From assembly GCA_014799785.1 (NCBI GenBank), contig JAAVHI010000018.1, forward strand, positions 9,463 through 41,996: a stretch of DNA of 32,534 nucleotides, written 5' to 3'. A program made the position numbers and the translations under genes. A model generated the notes under the pieces. It saw only the letters and a program-made list of their open reading frames with translations. It had not been told where the DNA came from and ran no database searches. This DNA is from Ruminococcus sp. GTDB taxonomy: Bacteria; Bacillota; Clostridia; Oscillospirales; Ruminococcaceae. Shown here piece after piece: positions 14,838-21,996 of the stretch (the stretch's first letter is position 1; every line of letters begins with the position of its first letter).

Positions 14838-14870
14838 TTGCAAGTTAACTTTCAAAAAGGAGTTTTTATT

Positions 14871-15683
14871 ATGTTGCTTACTGATATTCTTAAATATATC
14901 CTTATTTCGTTTCTTTGCGTTATCGCTCTTTTTACAATAATATTTATAATCAATATTATTGTAATGCTTGCTAAAGGCTACAAACTTCCTAAGCGCAAGC
15001 GAAAAAGTGAATACAAAAAACGTAATCTCTTGGTAAAATTTTTCTATGATTTGCCAAAAGCTAAAGCCCGCGATTTTTTTCAACGAAACCCTGATAGTAT
15101 GCCGTATCATGGCTTGTATATGGTATGCGGTCCGCAGGGTTCGGGAAAAACCATTACAGCTATCTATCTTATGAGAATGTGGTTACAGCAGTATCCGCTT
15201 ATTAAAATTCGTTCCAATATTTCTATAAGCTTTCAGCATGGTCAAATAACCCACTGGAAACAGCTTATAAACGTACATAACGACGAAATAGGTCAGATAG
15301 ATTTTCTTGACGAGACACAAAACTGGTTCAGTAGTAATGAAAGTAAGAATTTTCCAGTTGATATGCTTCAAGAAATAACGCAGGAGCGTAAAAAGCACAA
15401 GGTTATTATGGGAACTTCGCAGGTGTTTACACGTCTGGCGAAACCTCTCAGAGAACAAACTACATACCTTTGTGAACCTCATACTTTTTTAGGTTGTTTT
15501 ACTGTCTGCACTATATATAAGCCTATTCTTAAAGACGACGGCACATTAGAAAAAAAGCTGTTTAATAAAATTTTCTGTTTCGTCCATGATGACGAACTCC
15601 GCGAGTGCTATAATACATATGAACGTGTAGAACGTCTCGCAAGCAAGGGCTTTCAAGAGGTGAATTTTAATGAGATTAAATGA
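14871..15683 (+). CDS. zot: Zot/pI-like morphogenesis ATPase (element A)
   Basis: 270 residues from the ATG preceded by AAAAAGGAG; an upstream TTG would read through the palindromic repeat. One TM helix lies at the N terminus (~10-33), then a basic stretch (KLPKRKRKSEYKKR), Walker A GPQGSGKT (87-94) and Walker B IDFLDE (143-148). Zot/pI proteins form the inner-membrane assembly complex that extrudes filamentous phage and strips off the ssDNA-binding protein. In Ff pI the TM helix follows the ATPase domain; here it precedes it. It follows pVI, whereas in element C the zot gene precedes pIII. Confidence 0.87.
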   Translation: MLLTDILKYILISFLCVIALFTIIFIINIIVMLAKGYKLPKRKRKSEYKKRNLLVKFFYDLPKAKARDFFQRNPDSMPYHGLYMVCGPQGSGKTITAIYLMRMWLQQYPLIKIRSNISISFQHGQITHWKQLINVHNDEIGQIDFLDETQNWFSSNESKNFPVDMLQEITQERKKHKVIMGTSQVFTRLAKPLREQTTYLCEPHTFLGCFTVCTIYKPILKDDGTLEKKLFNKIFCFVHDDELRECYNTYERVERLASKGFQEVNFNEIK

Positions 15684-15891
15684 AAAGGAACTTATTGCCA
15701 GATATTTTAATTCACAAATTACAGCTACAGAGGAAGAGGTCAGAATTTTGCAACAGCGTGTTAGATTTCGGCGTATTGACGTTAACGACAGCTATGAGCT
15801 TCAAAACGCTCTTGTACGGTATGAAACAATGAAACAGGTTTGCAAGGATATTTCGGTTTTTTTGCAAATTGATAATAATATTATTAAGTGA
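15670..15891 (+). CDS. Small conserved inovirus protein with LQQR motif, 73 aa (element A)
   Basis: Translation begins MRLNEKELIARYFNSQITAT and contains ILQQRVRFRRIDVNDSYELQ. It resembles the element C protein at 18982 (VRQLQQRLRYRNADAVDCLE) over ~45 residues, including LEL/ELQ and an ALxR(Y/L) patch. It is predicted all-helical and soluble. It overlaps the zot 3' end by 14 bases, with SD AAGAGGTG. Function unknown; retention in two otherwise divergent phages argues for a conserved role. Confidence 0.75.
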   Translation: MRLNEKELIARYFNSQITATEEEVRILQQRVRFRRIDVNDSYELQNALVRYETMKQVCKDISVFLQIDNNIIK

Positions 15892-15901
15892 GGTTATTTA
15901 C

Positions 15902-16030
15902 ATGAATATTTTTGCAATTGGTTGTTTAGCTATATCTTTGGCAGCATGTGGTGTTTATATTTTGATTTTAGCTTTTATTGATGAAAAAAAATCAGAATGT
16001 GAAAAAGGAGATAATGAAAATGAATTTTGA
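15902..16030 (+). CDS. Tiny membrane peptide with lipobox-like LAAC, 42 aa
   Basis: Translation begins MNIFAIGCLAISLAACGVYI; one hydrophobic segment (2-25) then a Lys/Glu tail. LAAC at residues 13-16 resembles a lipoprotein box, but the lack of a positively charged N terminus makes a plain TM peptide as likely. SD GAGG, 6 bases upstream. It overlaps the start of the next gene. No family recognised. Confidence 0.6.
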   Translation: MNIFAIGCLAISLAACGVYILILAFIDEKKSECEKGDNENEF

Positions 16031-16292
16031 GCAAATTTGGGAATCACATTTAAGTGATTTAACTGTAAATCAATTTATGAGCTTTTTAATAGCTTCATTT
16101 GTTCTTGTTTTAATTGGTCTGTCTCTTTGTGAACTTTTTAGATTTATTCTTAATTTGATAACATATTTTATACATAAGGACAAGTATAATTTCGACTTTC
16201 CGTTTTATATGCGTATTTTACGTTATATAGGACGTTTACGTAAACAAAGTAATGAACGCTCCTACAGAAAAAGCCTATTATCTCTATTATAA
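16014..16292 (+). CDS. Membrane protein, N-terminal part of a split gene (element A)
   Basis: 92 residues from the ATG after AAAAAGGAG. Reads MKMNFEQIWESHLSDLTVNQ, one long TM segment (FLIASFVLVLIGLSLCEL), then MRILRYIGRLRKQ. It matches the first ~95 residues of the element C protein at 22428 (LSELTFEQFAIAM, SALCELLKLI, CAYIGRLKHQ). After RLRKQ the frame diverges and stops, while the continuation (NAPTEKAYYLYYNQLIG) is found in the +1 frame from 16252. Either an indel has broken the gene or the two parts are joined by frameshifting. Confidence 0.7.
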   Translation: MKMNFEQIWESHLSDLTVNQFMSFLIASFVLVLIGLSLCELFRFILNLITYFIHKDKYNFDFPFYMRILRYIGRLRKQSNERSYRKSLLSLL

Positions 16293-16416
16293 CCAACTTA
16301 TAGGTGCTGTTCATTTTGGTTCGGAAATGGGATATTTCAGCGATAAGAATGTATTGCGTTTTCTTGATGTTAAATCCAATTATTGGAATAATCATAAAAC
16401 AGGGGATAGTGATTAA
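16252..16416 (+). CDS. C-terminal part of the split membrane-protein gene, 54 aa
   Basis: Begins MNAPTEKAYYLYYNQLIGAV inside the upstream frame, one base out of phase. The element C protein contains KAPTEKAYYLYYNRLVGAAE directly after its GRLKHQ, so this is the missing C-terminal half. There is no SD before the ATG (TAAACAAAGTA), so independent initiation looks weak. A pseudogene, an assembly error or programmed frameshifting are all possible. Confidence 0.6.
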   Translation: MNAPTEKAYYLYYNQLIGAVHFGSEMGYFSDKNVLRFLDVKSNYWNNHKTGDSD

Positions 16417-16418
16417 TA

Positions 16419-16880
16419 ATGGCTTGCGGTAATTTTGTATGCGCGTTTTCATACATTGACAAAGGAAAAATCCGTTGCATTTCTGATGTTTACGAACATT
16501 TTAATGAAGCCCCAGACTGTACAGCAACATCTAACAATTCTTGCGGACGGTATAAATTCTTTTCTTGTAAAATATGCGGTCATGAGAATATATGTTTTAA
16601 GCAACGCGAAAAAGGCGTATTTTATTCTGCTGAAAAAGGTAACTTTGTTCCGAAATCTTCAACAGATTTTGCTAAAGCTGTACAACAGAACAAACTTGTT
16701 AACGCTAAGCGTGACATATATGATACTGCTATAAGTAACTATTGTCAAGGTTACAGAACGTCAACGACAGTCAGACAGCTTTATGACAAGTACGGCAAAA
16801 AGTTTCCGCAGTTCACAAAAGAATTTCTTGACAATGCGGTACACAAATCTATTATTCAGTACCTTAAAACCGAGACATAA
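16419..16880 (+). CDS. Cys-rich hypothetical protein, 153 aa, last gene of element A
   Basis: Translation begins MACGNFVCAFSYIDKGKIRC. Cys/His clusters (NNSCGRYKFFSCKICGHENICF, split here as NSCGRYKFFSC and KICGHENIC) suggest a zinc site. The second half (TTVRQLYDKYGKKFPQFTKE) is helical. It starts 2 bases after the preceding stop and is followed by a terminator and the dif-like site. No family recognised. Confidence 0.68.
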   Translation: MACGNFVCAFSYIDKGKIRCISDVYEHFNEAPDCTATSNNSCGRYKFFSCKICGHENICFKQREKGVFYSAEKGNFVPKSSTDFAKAVQQNKLVNAKRDIYDTAISNYCQGYRTSTTVRQLYDKYGKKFPQFTKEFLDNAVHKSIIQYLKTET

Positions 16881-16884
16881 AACC

Positions 16885-16914
16885 AAACAGGGGCATAACG
16901 CCCCTGTTTTAAAA
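16885..16914 (+). terminator. Terminator of the element A structural operon
   Basis: AAACAGGGGC and GCCCCTGTTT enclose a 5-base loop, followed by T's. It lies 10 bases before the att site. Confidence 0.88.
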
Positions 16915-16923
16915 ACTGTTCTA

Positions 16924-16951
16924 ATTTCGCAAAACTTTTATTTAGCGAAAT
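16924..16951. other. Intact dif-like site between elements A and B
   Basis: ATTTCGCAAAA (16924-16934), centre CTTTTA, TTTAGCGAAAT (16941-16951): two nearly palindromic 11-bp arms around 6 bp, the geometry of a XerC/XerD dif site. With one more pair on each side the palindrome is 32 bp (16922-16953). It carries the same arms that flank the whole array, so it equals the reconstructed empty host site. Confidence 0.72.
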
Positions 16952-16953
16952 TA

Positions 16954-17326
16954 ACGCTCCCGCGGTTTCCCCCCTTACTGTGCTCCTTTCCGTAAGATTG
17001 CGTAGTATAACCCGCGCTGAAATCGCGCGGGGGTCGGCGCGGCGCGCCTCCGAGGATAGCCCCTGCGGGGCTATGACCGCCGCTGAAATCGCGGCGGGGG
17101 CGGCTTCGCTCACGCCACGGCAAAGCCGCGGCTAAAGCTTCGCCCGCCAAGGTGTGCCCCTAACGATATCCACCATGTGGAAGCGGGGCACGCGCTCATG
17201 CGCCGCGCGGGCTGTTGTTGCGAGGGAAATCGACCAGATACCAAAAAAGAGCAGATGTGGATCTACACAGTTCTGCTCCCTCTTGTAACCTTGTCGGTTT
17301 ACTCAGCAATTATTAGCCTACACGGT
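16954..17326. other. GC-rich hairpin region at the left end of element B
   Basis: No gene. Hairpins: CCCGCGC-TGAAATC-GCGCGGG (17011-17031), TAGCCCC-TGC-GGGGCTA (17057-17073), CCGCCGC-TGAAATC-GCGGCGG (17077-17097), and GTGCCCC/GGGGCAC (17154-17191) enclosing TCCAC-CAT-GTGGA. Two hairpins share the loop TGAAATC with different but still pairing stems. It lies downstream of the recombinase gene; a packaging signal or single-strand origin is plausible. Confidence 0.6.
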
Positions 17327-17869
17327 CTACGTGTTATCAATGTGATACTTTTGTGAAAATTTGGTGAAATGTTTTTCCACACGTTTCGAGAGTACGTCAG
17401 CCATAGCATAGAGTACAGTTACGGCTTCGTCCGAGTGGTTCAGAAGTCGCTTAACTTTCTCGATATCTCCACATTGGCGGTAAGCCCGAACGGCGTAGCC
17501 CTTGCGACAGCTATGCACGGACACGTCTCCGAGACGAAATATTCGAGCGACCCGTTTGAGGTCTTTCCAGACTGCTTGTCTGGTTCGTGGTCTATATGGG
17601 TCTGTACGGTGTTCAAAGACATAGACCCGTCCCGCCTGACTGAGCAGGATATCTCGGAACTTGCGGGAAACATTGACGACCCGCCGTTTTCCTGTTTTCT
17701 GTTCACGATAGCTTAACTTCCCCTTTCGTAATTGGTCTGTTTTAAGCGCGAGAACGTCACCTATCCGCATACCGTAGCGGAGAGACATCTCACACGCGAG
17801 CCTGTTCGGCGGCGTAAGAGCCGCCAGTAGATGTCCCATGACATCATCAGAAATCCACCCTGTTTTCAT
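17327..17869 (-). CDS. int: Minimal tyrosine recombinase (catalytic domain only)
   Basis: 180 residues from the ATG with GGAGGGGG just upstream; a longer GTG start at 17887 is less likely. The catalytic set is visible: Arg in RYGMRIGDVLAL (35), Lys in QKTGKRR (58 or 61), HSCR (His 119, Arg 122), His in LLNHSDE (145) and Tyr in TVLYAM (154). There is no N-terminal core-binding or arm-binding domain. The size is like FimB/FimE invertases (~200 aa) rather than XerC/D (~300). It lies 31 bases downstream of rep on the same strand. It is the only recombinase in the three-element array, so it may integrate B alone or serve all three. Confidence 0.85.
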   Translation of the reverse strand: MKTGWISDDVMGHLLAALTPPNRLACEMSLRYGMRIGDVLALKTDQLRKGKLSYREQKTGKRRVVNVSRKFRDILLSQAGRVYVFEHRTDPYRPRTRQAVWKDLKRVARIFRLGDVSVHSCRKGYAVRAYRQCGDIEKVKRLLNHSDEAVTVLYAMADVLSKRVEKHFTKFSQKYHIDNT

Positions 17870-17900
17870 ATTCCCCCTCCAGTTCACAGTCTGACAAATG

Positions 17901-18599
17901 TCAACCCAATATCTCCAGACGCTCTACGAGCGCGCTCAGAGCCTCGTCATTGTCTGCCCACTCAATTCCCACATAGTCATTCTGCCACGCCTCTATGGGC
18001 AGGCTAGCCACGTCCCAGACCGCCATTTCTTCAGCCTTTTCCAAGCCGCGGGAATGATAGAACAGGTGCTTACTCACAGCTACCCCCTTGCCCGTATCCT
18101 TGGTTACATACTTCGTGATGTAACTAGAACATTTGTTCTGGTTTCTGATAGGGTCAAGCGAGATGAAGCCGAACCTGTTCGCATAGTACGGCATATCCAG
18201 ATAGCCATGACTGTTGCGTGTCACAGACTGCGGGGACACATCATGCAGTAGCCCGTGCATATGCCACGCGCCGTTCTTGTGCTGTTCCGGGACAAGGAGG
18301 TACTTCAAGTGGACACCGTACTTCTTGTTGTAGTTCCCTATCCAGACCCCAAGGTCACGGACGAAGCCGTCCAGACTGAACCTATCCTGCTTGTCTGGGT
18401 TCAGCGTGAGGGTAACGAAGTACTCCCAAGGATTACAGAGAGCCAACTCCCGAATACTGGAGCGCGCCCTAGCGAGGTTACAGAGTTCCTTTTCCTGTTC
18501 GGACTGCGGATCTGCCAGAAAGCCCCCTTGACTGTTTCCGGAGGACTTGAAGTAGGTCAGCTTGTAGACCGTTCCATAGCGTTTGACTGTGACTTTCAT
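17901..18599 (-). CDS. rep: HUH rolling-circle replication initiator (element B)
   Basis: 232 residues. Motif 1 EYFVTLTLNPDK (~59-70), HUH motif AWHMHGLL (His 113 and 115) and the tyrosine helix SSYITKYVTKD (~158-168). Same family as the element A Rep (FVTLTFNP, HLHAL, YYITKYITK) but only distantly similar. No clear SD precedes the ATG. TTGACA at 18630-18625 on this strand may be a -35 box; it is also part of CTACTTGACA, loosely like the candidate nick motif before the element A rep. Confidence 0.85.
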   Translation of the reverse strand: MKVTVKRYGTVYKLTYFKSSGNSQGGFLADPQSEQEKELCNLARARSSIRELALCNPWEYFVTLTLNPDKQDRFSLDGFVRDLGVWIGNYNKKYGVHLKYLLVPEQHKNGAWHMHGLLHDVSPQSVTRNSHGYLDMPYYANRFGFISLDPIRNQNKCSSYITKYVTKDTGKGVAVSKHLFYHSRGLEKAEEMAVWDVASLPIEAWQNDYVGIEWADNDEALSALVERLEILG

Positions 18600-18835
18600 G
18601 ATGAAATACAGAGATATGATACATTGTCAAGTAGAGGCGCGGGACAGGTCACATGGCGTGTGACTATCCTACCCCCCCCGCCCCCTCCCTAAAGGGAGGG
18701 GGAGCGCTGAGTTCCCGACCATGTTTGCATATCCGTCCGGGGGTCAACCGCTCCGCGTTAATTACCGCGTGGCGACCAAGCCCCACCCCACTGTGTCTGG
18801 GCTTGCTGTGCAGTGGGGCGGGGCTTGACCGCCCC
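18600..18835. other. Non-coding hairpin region upstream of element B rep
   Basis: No gene. Hairpins: CCCCTCCCT/AGGGAGGGG (about 18681-18702) next to a C-rich run, CCGCG/CGCG around TTAATTAC near 18755, and a long stem AAGCCCCACCCCACTG/CAGTGGGGCGGGGCTT (about 18778-18826, one mismatch). This is the likely origin side of the element: directly upstream of rep and next to the fold-back att sites. Confidence 0.55.
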
Positions 18836-18905
18836 GCTTCGCTAAATAAGAATTATCGCGAAATCGCTAGCCGCGATTATCGCGAAATTCCTATTTAGCG
18901 AAATT
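18836..18905. other. Pair of inverted dif-like sites at the element B/C junction
   Basis: The right copy (18877-18904) has arms TTATCGCGAAA and TTTAGCGAAAT around TTCCTA. The left copy (18836-18863) is inverted: read on the minus strand it gives TTTCGCGATAA, TTCTTA, TTTAGCGAAGC. Together they form a 68-base inverted repeat from TTCGCTAAATA (18838) to TATTTAGCGAA, with AATCGC/GCGATT at the tip. As ssDNA it would fold into a dif-like duplex. The right copy marks the B/C border. Confidence 0.68.
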
Positions 18906-18981
18906 AGATATAGCTTTTAAAGAGACCCAAACAGGCTCTAACCCGCATATACAAAGGTTTACCCAGTCTGCCTTAATGGTT

Positions 18982-19191
18982 TTAAACACTTTCTTGTGTT
19001 ACTGGATCAGGCACGGACAGTTTAAGTATTGCCATTGCAGACTTTGCAAAATCCTCAAAAGCGTTCAGACGTTCCAGAGCCAATGAAAGCTCCAAGCAGT
19101 CAACCGCGTCAGCGTTCCGGTACCTCAACCGCTGCTGAAGCTGCCGCACGTCCTCCTGCAGTTTGTCGCGGTTGTTGTTTATGTATGCCAT
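18982..19191 (-). CDS. Small conserved inovirus protein with LQQR motif, 69 aa (element C)
   Basis: Start placed at MAYINNNRDKLQEDVRQLQQ (AAAGAG upstream); a TTG start at 19212 would overlap the previous stop. It contains LQQRLRYRNADAVDCLELSL and ends DPVTQESV. Homologous to the element A protein at 15670. It is predicted helical and soluble, and is the last gene of the element C operon. Function unknown. Confidence 0.75.
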   Translation of the reverse strand: MAYINNNRDKLQEDVRQLQQRLRYRNADAVDCLELSLALERLNAFEDFAKSAMAILKLSVPDPVTQESV

Positions 19192-19208
19192 AAAAATCTC
19201 TTTCTGCT

Positions 19209-20345
19209 TCAATTTATATCAGCCTTTCCGATAGTTTCGTATATTCTCTCGTAGGTATCCTGCGGAACGTTGGCAGCTCTAAGGCTTTTCAATATGATGT
19301 CAATATCGTCTTTATATAGTTCAATCTTATACGGTCGCTGCTCATCGGAACGCTCAACGGCATTTTTCGGTGCAGTAACCGTTATTTCCTCTGCAAGCTC
19401 CTCCGCGATCTCGTCAATATGAATCTGTTCAGACAAAAATGTCTCATCATTTATGTACTCTACAACCTTTTCGGCTACGTCGTACCATCTCATGACCTTA
19501 TCTTCTGGATAATACAACCTGTGGAAAAAAGTTACTCTCGAAAAATTAAACCTACAGTAGCTGCCGTCATCAAAAATAATGCCGCCGCTTTTTATCTTCA
19601 TCATCTCAGCTTTTATGAAAGTTGCGAGCTTGCCGACAGACTTGTTTTCCTCGTAGTGTTCGTAAATTTGCTTCTTAAAGCCGAGCTTGCCTCCAACAGC
19701 TTCAATGATCGAATCATGCAGCCATTTTTCCGCTGCTTCGTAAAACTCCTGCTTTTTGCTCCGGATATCCTTAACAGTATCTTCTGGCGTTGGAGATATC
19801 GCCTTGATCTGAACGTCAGACAAGGAAAGCAACTCTGTAAGCTGACTGTAGGAAAAATTCTTGTATTGCTGCAGAATAATATAATTTCCACGTCCAATGC
19901 CGTATTTTTCCGATCGTAGAGCTTTCTTAACAATATCGTGATCGCAGAACCGTTCATAAACCCTTATAAAATTACGTGTAGAGGATTTCTTAAATCCCAG
20001 CTCTGACATAGCGTAATCACAAACGCTGTCATAGCCTGCTTCGGCATAATATTTGTAATGTTCGCATTCATAAAGCCGAAAACCTATTTCAAGGAAATTC
20101 GAGGTAACATTGTAAACACACTGAATAATTCGGTTAGTAACCGTTTCAAGCTGCTTGCAGGAATACTCTTTAAACTGCTGCTGCAATGCGAAGTCAGCTT
20201 CCAGAACACCGCACGGCTGCATAAGCGTTTCAAAGTTCTTTTTCGTTTCTTTTGACGAGGATTTCTTTTTTCCTTTGGGCGCAGGAGTATCTACACCGAT
20301 TATTTCAACAGTACCCTCCAACATATCCTTACAATGTTTAGTCAT
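19209..20345 (-). CDS. Hypothetical protein, 378 aa, coupled to rep
   Basis: Start at ATG 20345, inside the last codons of rep (GATGACTAA), so translation is coupled. A Lys/Ser-rich linker (PAPKGKKKSSSKETKK) is followed by a helical region (FLEIGFRLYECEHYKYYAEA, then GYDSVCDYAMSELGFKKSST) that resembles N-terminal parts of phage or plasmid DNA-binding proteins with a STRNFIRVYERF helix. The C terminus is acidic (EIAEELAEEITV). Not assigned to a family with confidence. Its position argues for a role in replication or partition. Element A has no counterpart. Confidence 0.65.
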   Translation of the reverse strand: MTKHCKDMLEGTVEIIGVDTPAPKGKKKSSSKETKKNFETLMQPCGVLEADFALQQQFKEYSCKQLETVTNRIIQCVYNVTSNFLEIGFRLYECEHYKYYAEAGYDSVCDYAMSELGFKKSSTRNFIRVYERFCDHDIVKKALRSEKYGIGRGNYIILQQYKNFSYSQLTELLSLSDVQIKAISPTPEDTVKDIRSKKQEFYEAAEKWLHDSIIEAVGGKLGFKKQIYEHYEENKSVGKLATFIKAEMMKIKSGGIIFDDGSYCRFNFSRVTFFHRLYYPEDKVMRWYDVAEKVVEYINDETFLSEQIHIDEIAEELAEEITVTAPKNAVERSDEQRPYKIELYKDDIDIILKSLRAANVPQDTYERIYETIGKADIN

Positions 20346-21831
20346 CAACTATCATACCTCTCTTTTTAAGTTCATTATGCTTTTTGATCTTATTCCGATT
20401 GTAGTACCTCAGATCGTTATCGTTCAGACTTGCGACCAGATCATACAGATCATTTTCAAATGGCGTGTCTTTAGCTTTTTTGTAGTATGCAACATTTGAA
20501 GCTATTCCAGACAAAGCGCAGTTTTTACGCCGTTCGGCATCGAGCGCGATTTGATACTTCCGCAGGATATCAAAGTTAAGATCGCTGCCAAGTTCATAGG
20601 GCTTGCAGTTCTGCAGGAGCTTCCACCAGCTCGCGATCGGACGTTTAAGCCGCTGCACCTCTCCCCAATCCCCTTTATACTTAATAAACTTGATACAGCC
20701 GTTTTTCTCATAGTCTCCGCTGCACGTCAGCTTGTCGAGTATTGTCTGGTAACATTCAAAAATATTGTAAATCCCCTTTTTTGCGCCTGTTTCCGTTGTA
20801 ATCAGCGGTATATCAAGCCTGTCATAGTACTTGCGTTTTGTCTGAAACTCAAAGTTACAAACAACAGTCAGATCGGGTACGAGCTGATCGGCGAGCTTCT
20901 TATAGCTGCGTGCAGGGGTATCGGGATTTTCGTTAAGCTGTAGAATTTCAAGCTTTATGGCAGGATTCTCGCCATAGCACATATACCAAGAACACCGTGC
21001 TTTCTGTACAGCGTCGTATTTTCCGTATACAAAAGCTTTTTCAAGCAAGAACTTATCGTACTGACTTATCATGCCGCAGTCATACCACACATTTACAAAA
21101 AACTGCTTATAGCCAAGCTCTATAACCTCTTTGGACTTGTTGTAGCACCTAATGAAAACATTGTTGCTTTTACGTCTGCCGAGAGTGAAGTAATCAGAGA
21201 ACACATCATCATCAAAAAAATATCCCTCTTTATGCCAGCGTTCAAACTCTGATATCTGCATATTCTTTAAATGCTGTTCTGGAAAAAAGTTCAGCAAGTC
21301 CTGAATGTAGTTTGTGTGATATGCGTAATCTATGCGGTTTTCTTGTATGCGGTTGATCTTTATTCCGAAGCTGTCGAGGATACGTCCTATAATATCGACC
21401 GACTCATCAAAGGATTCTTTAGCACCCTTTGTCCAAAGGTAATTGCTTCGCAGCTGAACAAACACGGGCGGAGTGTCCTTATTTGGAGGACTTTCCGCAA
21501 CGAACACATCAAAGAAATCCTGTTTCCCGAAGTGCAGCGCGTAGAACCCGAACCCAAAGAACGGTTTTACCTCTATCCCCTCCGCAATATCTTCAAATAC
21601 GTTCTGAGGATCGCCGCAGCTCTCGGCAGCTTCCTTGGTACTGCGAAGAAATCCGCAGAAGCTTAGCTTCATTTCGCTTTTCCGCCATTCCTCGACTGCG
21701 GGATATATCACATAATACAGCGTATCAATGTGATTGATAAACTTATGAGGACTGTAATCAAACCATTCTACTGCCTTTTCCTCGGTAAGCTCCGAAAATA
21801 TCTTGTATCTTGATAAAAACTTGCTATCCAT
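20338..21831 (-). CDS. rep: Replication initiator, Rep_trans-like (element C)
   Basis: 497 residues. Features of the phage/plasmid replication initiation factor family: RIQENRIDYAYHTNY (~161-175), where ID-Y and His are typical, and TLGRRKSNNVFIRCYNKSKE (~216-235), the GxRxSxxxxRxYxK-type pattern. The C-terminal half is unassigned and makes it longer than usual. These proteins nick a double-strand origin for rolling-circle replication. It is unrelated in family to the HUH Reps of A and B. The repeat-rich region directly upstream (21997-22180) is the likely origin. Confidence 0.8.
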   Translation of the reverse strand: MDSKFLSRYKIFSELTEEKAVEWFDYSPHKFINHIDTLYYVIYPAVEEWRKSEMKLSFCGFLRSTKEAAESCGDPQNVFEDIAEGIEVKPFFGFGFYALHFGKQDFFDVFVAESPPNKDTPPVFVQLRSNYLWTKGAKESFDESVDIIGRILDSFGIKINRIQENRIDYAYHTNYIQDLLNFFPEQHLKNMQISEFERWHKEGYFFDDDVFSDYFTLGRRKSNNVFIRCYNKSKEVIELGYKQFFVNVWYDCGMISQYDKFLLEKAFVYGKYDAVQKARCSWYMCYGENPAIKLEILQLNENPDTPARSYKKLADQLVPDLTVVCNFEFQTKRKYYDRLDIPLITTETGAKKGIYNIFECYQTILDKLTCSGDYEKNGCIKFIKYKGDWGEVQRLKRPIASWWKLLQNCKPYELGSDLNFDILRKYQIALDAERRKNCALSGIASNVAYYKKAKDTPFENDLYDLVASLNDNDLRYYNRNKIKKHNELKKRGMIVDD

Positions 21832-21996
21832 AAACCACCGTTTTCCGTAGGAATTTTAAAAATTCCTACAAAGATTTTTAAAGACTTTTTCCCTATTCTG
21901 CGGGACTTCCCTACCCTATCAAAAACAATTTGGTGGGGCGTGTTACAGCTCTGCCCCGGGCGAAAAAATCCCCGCATTTTTCAAGGCAATTTTTTT

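Larger units (their letters stand above)
6579..14855. repeat. Dispersed palindromic repeat AAGTTAACTTTCAA, seven copies in element A
   Basis: Copies at 6579-6592, 7191-7204, 7415-7428, 8390-8403, 12107-12120, 13250-13263 (one mismatch) and 14842-14855. The core is the palindrome AAAGTTAACTTT, partly or fully kept. All lie at gene borders. At 12107 and 14842 the repeat abuts the SD of the next gene (CAAAAAGG). At 7191 and 7415 it supplies the stop codon of the leftward genes, both ending KIES. At 13250 it encodes the first residues of the pIII-like protein. I saw no copy in B or C. It is probably a regulatory site. Confidence 0.85.
6534..16934 (+). mobile_element. Element A: integrated filamentous phage (inovirus) prophage, ~10.4 kb
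   Basis: Bounded by attL (6517) and the intact dif-like site (16924). Contents in order: a leftward accessory operon, divergent RHH regulator, a ~219-nt hairpin, XRE repressor, ssDNA-binding protein, HUH Rep, small membrane proteins, major coat, pIII-like adsorption protein, pVI-like protein, Zot/pI ATPase and accessory genes. No recombinase gene is present. The coat/pIII/pVI/Zot block and the RCR Rep define it as inovirus-like. It looks complete; one late gene is split by a frameshift. Confidence 0.85.
16941..18887 (-). mobile_element. Element B: ~1.9-kb Rep + recombinase satellite-like element
   Basis: It lies between two dif-like sites and encodes only an HUH Rep and a short tyrosine recombinase, both on the minus strand, with GC-rich hairpin DNA at both ends. 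Codon use and GC content are clearly higher than in A and C, so it has a different origin. No coat or Zot gene is present, so if it forms particles it must borrow them. This resembles satellites such as RS1 or TLC beside CTX phage in V. cholerae; the analogy is inferred. Confidence 0.65.

Noticed and set aside
18669..18692. C-rich run and CCCTCCCT/AGGGAGGG hairpin as a possible G-quadruplex
   Set aside because: G-runs exist on the minus strand, but the simple hairpin explains the pattern; nothing further supports a quadruplex function.
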